Shown here in pieces: positions 6,252 to 12,823 of a stretch of 13,588 bases of DNA; within the stretch, counting starts at the first letter, position 1, and each line of letters begins with the position of its first letter. Location: contig JAFUJE010000075.1 of NCBI GenBank assembly GCA_017473795.1, positions 1 to 13,588 on the forward strand. Reading direction: 5' to 3'. The notes under the pieces are model-generated. The model made no database searches, was not told the origin of the DNA, and worked only from the letters and a program-made list of their open reading frames with translations. The stretch comes from Clostridia bacterium (lineage in GTDB: Bacteria > Bacillota > Clostridia > Christensenellales > UBA1242). The position numbers and the translations under genes were made by a program.

Positions 6252-7150
6252 TGGATATTTTAGCAAATTATTTAACGTACATCTGCGGTGCCGAAAATGT
6301 GAAACGTGATGAGCCTTTAGCCCGGTGGACAACTTTTCGGGTGGGTGGCCCAGCACGTTTTTTAGTTTTGGTGGAAAGTAAAGCGGTATTACAAAAACTG
6401 ATTAGTGCGTTGGAGTATCTCGCTTATCCGTATTTTGTGTTGGGACTTGGTGCCAATGTTTTGGCCAGTGACCAAGGTTATGACGGGGTTGTGATTAAAC
6501 TGAATTGTCAAAAAATTGAACATAATGATGTTTTTGTCTACGCTGACGCTGGTGCTAAGTTGGGCGCCGTGGTTAATTATGCCCGAGACCATGGTCTTAC
6601 GGGCTTAGAGTGGGCGACCGGAATTCCCGCAACGATTGGCGGTGGTGTTTATATGAATTGTGGTGCTTTTGACCATAGTCTAAGTGATGTAATTGTGATG
6701 GTTGATGTTTTGCAAAAGGGGCAGGTGAAAACTTTGACGGCTAACCAACTGGATTTTGGGTACCGCCACTCACTTTTTATGGAAGAGCCAGCCGTGATTT
6801 TGGGAGCGTATTTCCGCTTGGCGAAAGATGAACCGGCGAAAATTGCGACACAGATGCAAGAAATTTTAACGAAACGCCGTCGTCACCCACACGAACCCAG
6901 TGCTGGTAGTGTTTTTAAACGTCCGCAACCCAATTTCTATGTTGGTCAAGTTATCGAAAATTTGGGCTTGGGTGGTTATATGGTGGGTGGTGCTCAAGTT
7001 AGTCCGCAACACTGTAATTTTATCGTGAACCAAGGCGGTGCTACTTGCCGTGATATTTTACAGGTTTTATACCACGTGCAAGATACAGTGGAAAAAGCGA
7101 CCGGCGTCTTGTTGGAAACCGAAATTATTTTTTTAGGTAAAATGGATTAA
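6251..7150 (+). CDS. murB: UDP-N-acetylenolpyruvoylglucosamine reductase
   Basis: This FAD- and NADPH-dependent enzyme reduces the enolpyruvyl group to make UDP-MurNAc for peptidoglycan. The 299-residue length and layout fit the shorter type II MurB of Bacillota. Visible are TTFRVGGPARFLV (27-39), LGLGANVLASD (64-74), the flavin segment ATGIPATIGGGVYMNCGAF (122-140), YRHSLF (171-176) and AGSVFKRP with the catalytic Ser220. Also visible are ENLGLGGYMVGGAQVS (236-251) and the C-terminal LLETEI with the probable proton-relay Glu291. It starts with GTG in TAGTG, sharing one base with the tsaC stop. No Shine-Dalgarno is visible, so it depends on coupling. Confidence 0.96.
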   Translation: MDILANYLTYICGAENVKRDEPLARWTTFRVGGPARFLVLVESKAVLQKLISALEYLAYPYFVLGLGANVLASDQGYDGVVIKLNCQKIEHNDVFVYADAGAKLGAVVNYARDHGLTGLEWATGIPATIGGGVYMNCGAFDHSLSDVIVMVDVLQKGQVKTLTANQLDFGYRHSLFMEEPAVILGAYFRLAKDEPAKIATQMQEILTKRRRHPHEPSAGSVFKRPQPNFYVGQVIENLGLGGYMVGGAQVSPQHCNFIVNQGGATCRDILQVLYHVQDTVEKATGVLLETEIIFLGKMD

Positions 7151-7162
7151 TCTCAATTCTAT

Positions 7163-7191
7163 TTGCCAATCTACCAAAATTCCGTTAAAAT
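7163..7191 (+). promoter_or_regulatory. Promoter of the acidic-tail membrane protein gene
   Basis: -35 TTGCCA (7163-7168), 17-nt spacer and -10 TAAAAT (7186-7191), both 5 of 6 matches. The leader would be about 19 nt and contains the Shine-Dalgarno GGGGGA (7205-7210), 6 nt before the ATG. This shows that the same genome also uses normal leadered mRNAs. Confidence 0.72.
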
Positions 7192-7216
7192 ATTTTGTAA
7201 GTTTGGGGGAACTTGA

Positions 7217-8404
7217 ATGGAAAAGTACTGCAATCTAATTATTATTGGTTTTATTATCGCTTTGATTGTTTTATCAATCTTTTGGGCGTTTAATACCGTA
7301 CGTCGTATTGAGATTAATAAAAACTATTGTGCTTCGTCGTTGACTGGCATTGCGAAATTGTGGCGTCGTGCTAAGTTTATCCCCGAAGATGCGAAAGAAC
7401 GGGAATCTTTATATTTGTACCGTGACTTCTTGCGTAAATTTGACGAAGAAAATTGTAAGTATCCAATTATGGTTAAAAACGGCGGGGTACGTGTGATGAC
7501 TCGCCAAGAATATGATAAAGTTGCCGGATTCAAATCAGTGAGATGTTTTTCACCTTTAACATTATTGGCTTCGGTGTTGGTAGCAATTGTGGCTTTAATT
7601 GTTAATTTGACCGTTACCAAAATGGTTTGGGTTGGTATCGGTTTAGCCTTAATTATGCCAATTGAACAGTTGATTTTGTTTTTCTTTTTGAATCGTTTTG
7701 ACAAAGATAAAAATATTTACCGGGACGGCATCTTTTTGGCTTTGAAAGAAAACAGCATAAATTTCTTGAGTATTGCTAAACCGTTTATCATTGTAGATGC
7801 TTATCCCAAAAAATTTGGAAAAAAGTCTAAACCATTGTATTTGGTAAAAGGCGATTTGACCGCAGCGCAAATTAACGAAACCCGTGACTTTATCGTGCAA
7901 CAAAAACAAGCCGAAAGTAAAGTTGAATTACGCACGGTAGATAACGAAGATGAAATCCAAAAGATTATTAATCCACTTGAAGTAGATGATACTGAAGAGA
8001 TTACAACGGAAACTGCAATGGTAGAAACTACTCCAAAAAAGATGCCGAAAAAGATGTCGACTGAAGAAGATTTGCCGGAAATGTCAGACGAAGAAAGGGA
8101 AATTTTTATTGATAAATTGGTTGATGACTTATTGTCTGTCGAAGTTGACCGTGCTTTGGAACAAGCCAAGGCTGAGAAAGGCGAAGCAACCGCAACAGAA
8201 ACTAAAACAGAAACTGCAACAGAAACCAATACTGTACCAGAAGCAGAAGCCGTAACTGAAAACGAAACCGTTGTGCCAGAGGCTAAAAATGCGGAACCAA
8301 TTCCGGTTGAAGAAGTTCCCGAACCAGCCGAAGATGATTTCTCGTTGGAAGCCATTGGTCAAGCCTTAGATGCGGAAATTGCGAAACGGAACAAAAGAAA
8401 ATAA
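7217..8404 (+). CDS. Membrane protein of unknown function with long acidic C-terminal tail
   Basis: I do not recognise this protein (395 residues). It has a membrane helix at about 5-25, a soluble part (about 28-110) with several basic and aromatic residues, then two adjacent helices (about 113-134 and 136-157). A short globular part follows (about 160-235). From about 240 to the end it is a low-complexity acidic tail rich in E, T, P and A, broken by a basic KKMPKKM patch (274-280) and a possible helix (about 285-320). A TETK/TETA/TETN repeat lies near 327-338. The tail closes with FSLEAIGQALDAEIAKRNKRK, read here in two parts: a short amphipathic helix and a basic end, which may be a binding peptide. 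It has its own promoter and a good Shine-Dalgarno, and ends at a terminator. A scaffold or envelope-linked role is only a guess. Confidence 0.85.
   Translation: MEKYCNLIIIGFIIALIVLSIFWAFNTVRRIEINKNYCASSLTGIAKLWRRAKFIPEDAKERESLYLYRDFLRKFDEENCKYPIMVKNGGVRVMTRQEYDKVAGFKSVRCFSPLTLLASVLVAIVALIVNLTVTKMVWVGIGLALIMPIEQLILFFFLNRFDKDKNIYRDGIFLALKENSINFLSIAKPFIIVDAYPKKFGKKSKPLYLVKGDLTAAQINETRDFIVQQKQAESKVELRTVDNEDEIQKIINPLEVDDTEEITTETAMVETTPKKMPKKMSTEEDLPEMSDEEREIFIDKLVDDLLSVEVDRALEQAKAEKGEATATETKTETATETNTVPEAEAVTENETVVPEAKNAEPIPVEEVPEPAEDDFSLEAIGQALDAEIAKRNKRK
8195..8227 (+). repeat. 12-bp tandem repeat encoding TETx units
   Basis: Three near-copies of ACAGAAACNNNN with period 12 lie within the acidic tail and encode T-E-T-K, T-E-T-A and T-E-T-N. 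Such short in-frame repeats allow length variation without breaking the frame. Confidence 0.7.
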
Positions 8405-8408
8405 AAAG

Positions 8409-8428
8409 AAGCCCCAAGGGCTTTTTTT
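8409..8428. terminator. Bidirectional rho-independent terminator
   Basis: AAGCCC (8409-8414), loop CAA, GGGCTT (8418-8423) then a T-run to 8428. On the minus strand the same hairpin is followed by CTTTTTAT. It separates the acidic-tail gene from the convergent spoIVB gene, whose stop codon (8427-8429) overlaps the T-run. Confidence 0.9.
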
Positions 8429-9554
8429 AATGGGCGATAAAATCAATGTACAAAGCGTAACCTTTGGCGGGGTCGTGGGTCAGGGCGTGGGTTAAGGCGC
8501 CGACCAAGTGACCGTTTTGGATAATGGGACTGCCACTCATGCCGTGGACAATGCCACCGGTAGTGTCTAGTAACCGTGGGTCTGTGATGCGGATAACCAT
8601 GGATTTATCTTGCCGGCGGTTTTGGTAGCGGGTTTTTAAAATTTCGCAGTCAAATTCTTCCACGGTAACTCCGTCGAGCGAAGTGCGAATTGTGGCTTTG
8701 CCGGGTTTTACGTGGTACCGGGTCGCAACGGGCATGGTTGTGGTTGTACTGGCGAGAATGGTACTGTTGGGTTTGAAGCAACCGGTAATGCCAAATTCGG
8801 TGCCTTGGGTAATACTGCCTTGACTGGTCGAGTTGGCGGGGATTGAACTCTGTAAAACGCCAGTTTGTTTGCCCTGAGTTTTGACGATACCGTAAGTTTT
8901 GACGGCATGAATTTCACCGCCACATAAATCCATGGTGGTGCCGGTAGCAAAATCGGTCATTTGGTGACCAAGGGCAGAAAATTGATTATTTTCTGGATTG
9001 ATAAAAGTCAGAATGCCGACGCCGTTTGTGTCATCACGTAAATTGACATCTTGGTTTAAGTTTAATGTGCGTTTTAGTTTGGTGCCGTTGCGGATTAAAG
9101 TTAGGGTAATTTGGTCTTTGTGGGCGGTGGCAGTCGCAAAATCTTGAGTGGTTTGGACGGGAAGATTGTCAACTGATTTAATGATGTCGCCTTGACGCAA
9201 AGTTTTATCCGGGGTGTCATTGGTAACTAAAAGTCCGTCAATTTCTCCGGTAATGCCAATGGGTAAACCGCCGACCAAGATTGTATCAAAAGGTAAAATG
9301 TCAACCAGTACTTTTTTAATCGGAATTAAGCCGAGTAATTTTATCGTAATATATTTTTCGGTGTCGGTATCCGTACCGGTTAAACTGTTCGGTTTGACAT
9401 CGGCACGGGCAGCATATTCACTGGGTGTCAAGACAATGCGGTCGGGGGTAGTAATTCCTTGCACAAAAGGCACAATAAAAAAAGCATAAAGGCTGAACGC
9501 AAGAACGCTAAAACAAAGACTGCGGATTAATGGTAAATGTGATTTGATTTTCAT
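8427..9554 (-). CDS. spoIVB: SpoIVB-type serine peptidase (family S55) with PDZ domain
   Basis: In spore formers, SpoIVB is exported from the forespore and cleaves SpoIVFA, which activates pro-sigma-K processing. The product (375 residues) has one N-terminal membrane anchor (about 10-33). A PDZ-like region (about 92-165, containing QGDIIKSVDNLPV) is followed by the S55 peptidase domain. The catalytic set is present: His197 in SALGH, Asp325 in ITDPRLL and Ser340 in HGMSGSPI. The 15-residue Asp-Ser spacing and about 143-residue His-Ser spacing agree with the residues known in B. subtilis (His236, Asp363, Ser378). The end is typical (VGALTHALTHDPAKGYALYI). It is divergent from the spoIIM-like gene with 38 bp between start codons and convergent with the acidic-tail gene. 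Non-sporulating relatives can also keep S55 peptidases, so sporulation is inferred, not shown. Confidence 0.93.
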   Translation of the reverse strand: MKIKSHLPLIRSLCFSVLAFSLYAFFIVPFVQGITTPDRIVLTPSEYAARADVKPNSLTGTDTDTEKYITIKLLGLIPIKKVLVDILPFDTILVGGLPIGITGEIDGLLVTNDTPDKTLRQGDIIKSVDNLPVQTTQDFATATAHKDQITLTLIRNGTKLKRTLNLNQDVNLRDDTNGVGILTFINPENNQFSALGHQMTDFATGTTMDLCGGEIHAVKTYGIVKTQGKQTGVLQSSIPANSTSQGSITQGTEFGITGCFKPNSTILASTTTTMPVATRYHVKPGKATIRTSLDGVTVEEFDCEILKTRYQNRRQDKSMVIRITDPRLLDTTGGIVHGMSGSPIIQNGHLVGALTHALTHDPAKGYALYIDFIAH

Positions 9555-9555
9555 C

Positions 9556-9586
9556 TTGAATTTATTGTGTTACGAAATCATATAAA
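9556..9586 (+). promoter_or_regulatory. Promoter of the spoIIM-like gene, leaderless type
   Basis: -10 TATAAA (9581-9586) ends 6 nt before the ATG at 9593, with no Shine-Dalgarno. The best -35 is TTGAAT (9556-9561) with a long 19-nt spacer, so the -35 is uncertain. It overlaps the upstream region of divergent spoIVB. Confidence 0.5.
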
Positions 9587-9592
9587 TTATTT

Positions 9593-10216
9593 ATGCTGGC
9601 GCTTGCTTGGTGCCGTTTGTTAGATTATTTGCGTGTGCAATGGAAAACTTACCGGGGCACATTTTGTTGGTTGGTGGTTTGTTTGGTGGTCGGTGCCGTA
9701 CTGGGTATTGTCACCATTGTGATTGGCGATGTCGAAGTTGAGGAAATTAATTATCAATTAATTGACGGTAATATTTTAAATGCCACTGCGATTGGCTCGG
9801 GGATAGGCAGTTTTGTGTGGCAACGAATCTTGTCTTTGGTGGTGCCAATTTTGGTGGTTTTGGGTTTAGCGCTGTTATCTAAATTTACGGGCTATGTTTT
9901 TTTCTTGTTGATTTTGATGCATGGTTATTGGTTAAGTGTTGCACTGTGGTGGGTTTTCTTTTATTACAGTTTTGCGGCGATTTTAGTTATCGTTTTTTAT
10001 GCGGTTTGGTTGTTGTTGGTCACGGCTGTTTTATGTGTCGGCGTCATATGGGCTTTCCGTTGGGGTTGTGATTGTCGCACGTGTGGTGGTAAAATTCAAT
10101 GGGGAGTTATGCTCCGGGGGCTCGCCGTTTTTGTGGCAGTGGCGGTGGTCATGGGACTTTTTGAATATCTTGTCTTTTGGGCAATTTTAGGCAAAATTGT
10201 GTATAAAGCTGTGTAA
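9593..10216 (+). CDS. Multi-pass membrane protein, possibly SpoIIM-like
   Basis: This membrane protein (207 residues) has about five helices: 24-44, 78-98, 100-120, 124-153 and 175-198. The N-terminus DYLRVQWKTYRGTF followed by a helix with GAVLG, an outer loop and then paired helices resembles SpoIIM/DUF95 proteins, which join SpoIID and SpoIIP in peptidoglycan remodelling during engulfment. Overall similarity seen by eye is modest. The neighbours spoIVB and dacF support a sporulation or cell-wall role, and spoIIM often lies near dacF in Clostridia. A small cysteine cluster C-D-C-R-T-C (159-164) sits in the loop before the last helix, a feature I do not know from SpoIIM. The start is supported by a leaderless-type promoter. 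It could be an unrelated lineage-specific membrane protein. Confidence 0.6.
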   Translation: MLALAWCRLLDYLRVQWKTYRGTFCWLVVCLVVGAVLGIVTIVIGDVEVEEINYQLIDGNILNATAIGSGIGSFVWQRILSLVVPILVVLGLALLSKFTGYVFFLLILMHGYWLSVALWWVFFYYSFAAILVIVFYAVWLLLVTAVLCVGVIWAFRWGCDCRTCGGKIQWGVMLRGLAVFVAVAVVMGLFEYLVFWAILGKIVYKAV

Positions 10217-10234
10217 TTTTCGCATGATAAGTTT

Positions 10235-11473
10235 ATGAAAACAGGTAAAATTTTAATGACCGCTTTGGCGGTAACCACAATCGGCGGCATGGCAGTAGCG
10301 GGTAACTTGCCTTGTTGTGCGGAAAATGCGGGTGCGGTGTGTGCCACCAGTATTACCCGGGAAACTACGGAAGACCAAAATGTTGGAATCCAAAATTACC
10401 CGAACGCTCCGACGATTACCGCTAAAGCCGGATTTTTGTTGGAAGCCAACAGCGGGAAAATTTTGTTTGCTCAGAATGCTCAGCAACATTTGCCCATTGC
10501 GTCGATGACCAAAATCGCCACTTTGGGTGTGATTTACGAAGCCTTGGCGCAAGGTAAAATTTCCATGGACGACATGGTCATGGTCAGCGAACGAGCGTCT
10601 TCTATGGGTGGCAGTCAAGCATTTCTTGATGCGGGGAGTGAATATTCTGTACGGGATTTAATCCAATCCATTGTCGTGGCTTCGGCGAATGACAGTTGTG
10701 TTGCGATGGCGGAATATGTTTGTGGGTCTGTGGAAAATTTTGTCCAGCGTATGAATACTTTTGCCAAAGACTTAGGTTGCCATGATACTAACTTCGTGAA
10801 TTGTACCGGATTACCGGCAACCGGGGCTTATTCTTGCGCCCAAGATATTGCCAAAATGTACCAAAAAATTATGCAGTCACCACATTACGCAGATTTTAAC
10901 CAAGTGTGGATGTACGATTTGAAACACCCGAGTGGTCGCATTACGGGTTTAACCAATACGAATAAATTAATCCGCCGTTACCAAGGTTGTTTGGGTGGCA
11001 AGACGGGATTTACTAACGAAGCCGGACATTGTATTACGGTGGCAGCCGAACGGGGCGACTTGCAACCGATTGCGGTGATTATCGGAGCGGGAAACAGTCA
11101 AACTCGGTTTAACGAAAGTAGTGCTTTGTTGGATTATGCGTGCCAAAATTTTGAAAACCGTTTGGTGGTTGATGCCAGCCAGCCATTACAAACTGTGCGT
11201 TTAAAAAATGCGGTAGCGGAACAAATTGATGTTTATCCGGCACAAAATTATTATCACTTAACCCCCAAAGACCAAACGGGGAATTTGGCGTTGGCTTTAG
11301 AAATTCCGGAAACGGTCACGGCACCGGTAGCCACAACCACCGACTTAGGTAAAGTCATGGTCACGGAAAACGGGAAAGTGGTTGCGGAAATTCCAGTACG
11401 GGCAAACAGTGCTGTGGAACGGGCAAGTTACTGGGAAACCGTGCAAAAAATCGTCAGCAAAAGTCAATTATAA
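10235..11473 (+). CDS. dacF: D-alanyl-D-alanine carboxypeptidase (DacF/PBP5 type)
   Basis: This serine peptidase of family S11 (412 residues) removes the terminal D-alanine from peptidoglycan stem peptides outside the membrane. A signal peptide covers about 1-23, possibly cleaved after AVA or CCA. The three active motifs are SMTK (Ser90-Lys93), SAN (150-152) and KTG (256-258), all intact. A C-terminal beta-rich PBP5-type domain (about 310-400) ends in a short possible amphipathic anchor, YWETVQKIVSKSQL. It starts 18 bp after the spoIIM-like stop, so the two are probably cotranscribed. No Shine-Dalgarno is visible; CATGAT (10223-10228) ends 6 nt before the ATG and could be a weak -10. Whether it is the sporulation-specific DacF or the vegetative DacA type cannot be settled from sequence alone. 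Confidence 0.94.
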   Translation: MKTGKILMTALAVTTIGGMAVAGNLPCCAENAGAVCATSITRETTEDQNVGIQNYPNAPTITAKAGFLLEANSGKILFAQNAQQHLPIASMTKIATLGVIYEALAQGKISMDDMVMVSERASSMGGSQAFLDAGSEYSVRDLIQSIVVASANDSCVAMAEYVCGSVENFVQRMNTFAKDLGCHDTNFVNCTGLPATGAYSCAQDIAKMYQKIMQSPHYADFNQVWMYDLKHPSGRITGLTNTNKLIRRYQGCLGGKTGFTNEAGHCITVAAERGDLQPIAVIIGAGNSQTRFNESSALLDYACQNFENRLVVDASQPLQTVRLKNAVAEQIDVYPAQNYYHLTPKDQTGNLALALEIPETVTAPVATTTDLGKVMVTENGKVVAEIPVRANSAVERASYWETVQKIVSKSQL

Positions 11474-11495
11474 TGGCAACAGGTGTGCGTCTTGC

Positions 11496-11525
11496 TTTAC
11501 AGGTGCGGTCGGTGTGGTGTATAAT
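11496..11525 (+). promoter_or_regulatory. Promoter of the tRNA-Leu gene
   Basis: -35 TTTACA (11496-11501, 5 of 6), 18-nt spacer and perfect -10 TATAAT (11520-11525). Transcription would start around 11532, about 3 nt before the mature tRNA 5' end. Confidence 0.8.
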
Positions 11526-11534
11526 AAAATACCT

Positions 11535-11619
11535 GCGGCCGTGGCGGAATTGGCAGACGCTCAGGACTAAGGATCCTGTATCGCAAGATGTGGAGGTTCA
11601 AGCCCTCTCGGCCGCACCA
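11535..11619 (+). tRNA. tRNA-Leu with anticodon AAG, CCA encoded
   Basis: This 85-nt class II tRNA has an acceptor stem GCGGCCG (11535-11541) paired to CGGCCGC (11609-11615), discriminator A and encoded CCA (11617-11619). The D arm GCG/CGC carries a loop with GG, and the anticodon stem CAGGA/TCCTG holds the loop CTAAGGA, so the anticodon is AAG. The long variable arm (11579-11591) has an ATC/GAT stem. The T stem GGAGG/CCTCT has one G-U pair and loop TTCAAGC. Leu identity is supported by the D-arm pattern and discriminator A. A34 would normally need conversion to inosine. Confidence 0.95.
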
Positions 11620-11653
11620 AATCAAAATTTGCGGAAATCATTCCGGGGTGGTA

Positions 11654-11683
11654 TTGACTTTTGAAAGTTCAATAAATTATAAT
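11654..11683 (+). promoter_or_regulatory. Promoter of the first paralog gene, leaderless type, with spacer palindrome
   Basis: -35 TTGACT (11654-11659), 18-nt spacer and perfect -10 TATAAT (11678-11683), then six bases and the ATG at 11690. The spacer contains TTGAAAGTTCAA (11661-11672), an inverted repeat with 5-bp arms that could be an operator. Confidence 0.8.
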
Positions 11684-11689
11684 TGAGCG

Positions 11690-12682
11690 ATGAAATTAAA
11701 AACTTTTTCGTGTGATTTAAAGTCAAGTGATTTTAATTCAAAATATTTGCGGGATCGTCACTTCCAAATTTTGGATGACATTTTAGGGTTGATTTTTCCG
11801 GATAAAAATCAAATTATTGCTAATTTAAAAACCTTAAAACGTTCGGATAAACGTCAACGTTTTGATAAAGATGGTTTACCAATCGAAAATGATTTTTTAT
11901 TTGAATATAATCAAAAAACTTTATGTTTTTTTTCACGTAGCCCAGAGGTTTTAGTTAAATATATTAACAAAATTTTAAAAGAAATTCGGGCGGGACAAGT
12001 TGCTAATCAGTCTCGTGAAAATAATCAGCCAGTGCAAAAAATTCCATTTATTGATGAAGATGTTATTATTGATTACATTAACAAATCTGAAAACTTTAAA
12101 AAGCGCATGGATGAATATGAATTCACGGTTGTGACGGAATTAATTAATTCTGCTTTGGATGAAAATGTAGATTCCTTCTGTATTTCAAGAGAACAAAAAA
12201 TGAAAATGGCGAAATACTCGGATTATGACGAAGTGTTCCGTAATCGGATTATCTCAGCCGTAGATTTTATGGGAATGGGAACAGATTTCGCTGAGGATTG
12301 TTTGGAAATACGTCGTGATTTGTGGTTAGAAAATGTGCGCCAAAAAACTTTCGCAAATAATATTTGTCGTGCTCATGCGAATAAAATTAACCAGCAAAAG
12401 GTATTCTTAAAAGAACAAAAACCTGAGTTATTTCAGGATTTACTGGGTTTACGTGAATCGGTTTATCAATCTTGGTGTACTTTACGGGAGCAAGAATATT
12501 GTCGCAAACATCATAAAGTTGTTAAAAAATGGCGTGAAAATGATTCTGTTGCCCAGTTGTCACTGAAACAATTGGAAGATTTACGGTACAAAGTTTGTGA
12601 ACAAATGTCGTTGTATGAATTTGAAATGTTTAAAACGGTTACGATGCTGGACGCAAAAGACGACAGAAATATCTTGCAATAG
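11690..12682 (+). CDS. Uncharacterised protein, first of two tandem paralogs
   Basis: I do not recognise this soluble, mostly helical protein of 330 residues, rich in charged residues and without signal peptide or membrane helix. It shares a pattern with the next gene: both begin MKLK, and both have a helix ending in L-x-F-P (here ILGLIFP, 31-37) followed by a K/D-rich helix. Further shared blocks are LVKYINKILKEI (88-99 here), IIDYINKSENFKKRMDEYE (126-144) and DFMGMG (192-197), then LE and WLENVRQKTF (212-221). A C-terminal extension (about 240-330) is helical with several Cys and His. Leaderless-type promoter, no Shine-Dalgarno. Codon use is more AT-rich than in the housekeeping genes to the left. 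No enzyme motif is evident. Confidence 0.85.
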   Translation: MKLKTFSCDLKSSDFNSKYLRDRHFQILDDILGLIFPDKNQIIANLKTLKRSDKRQRFDKDGLPIENDFLFEYNQKTLCFFSRSPEVLVKYINKILKEIRAGQVANQSRENNQPVQKIPFIDEDVIIDYINKSENFKKRMDEYEFTVVTELINSALDENVDSFCISREQKMKMAKYSDYDEVFRNRIISAVDFMGMGTDFAEDCLEIRRDLWLENVRQKTFANNICRAHANKINQQKVFLKEQKPELFQDLLGLRESVYQSWCTLREQEYCRKHHKVVKKWRENDSVAQLSLKQLEDLRYKVCEQMSLYEFEMFKTVTMLDAKDDRNILQ

Positions 12683-12699
12683 TTTAACAAAAAAAAGAG

Positions 12700-12732
12700 A
12701 AATATTGGTGAAAATTAGCGCCAATATTTTTT
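12700..12732 (+). terminator. Rho-independent terminator after the first paralog
   Basis: AAATATTGGTG (12700-12710) pairs with CGCCAATATTT (12719-12729) over 11 positions with one G-U, around the 8-base loop AAAATTAG, followed by T residues to 12732. It isolates the two paralogs transcriptionally. Confidence 0.88.
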
Positions 12733-12787
12733 GTTGATTGTTTCGATAAAATGTGACAAAAATTGTCGAAAAATTTTCTAATAACTA

Positions 12788-12817
12788 TTGATTTTAACGG
12801 TTAAACTGTGGTAAAAA
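12788..12817 (+). promoter_or_regulatory. Promoter of the second paralog gene, leaderless type, with spacer palindrome
   Basis: -35 TTGATT (12788-12793), 18-nt spacer and an extended -10 TGGTAAAAA (TG at 12809-12810, hexamer 12812-12817), then six bases and the ATG at 12824. The spacer holds TTTAACGGTTAAA (12793-12805), an odd palindrome resembling the local parS core with one extra base. Confidence 0.6.
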
Positions 12818-12823
12818 AGATAC

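Noticed and set aside
7801-8355. 184-residue Ser-rich minus-strand ORF
   Set aside because: A shadow of the acidic tail repeat region in the opposite strand; low-complexity and no start signal.
9555-9600. Sporulation sigma F/G promoter for spoIVB (GCATA-like and CGTAACA-like boxes)
   Set aside because: Box matches and spacing are too poor to claim without transcript data.
11619-11650. Terminator after tRNA-Leu
   Set aside because: Two short hairpins (CAAAT/ATTTG and CGGAA/TTCCG) are present but no T-run follows.
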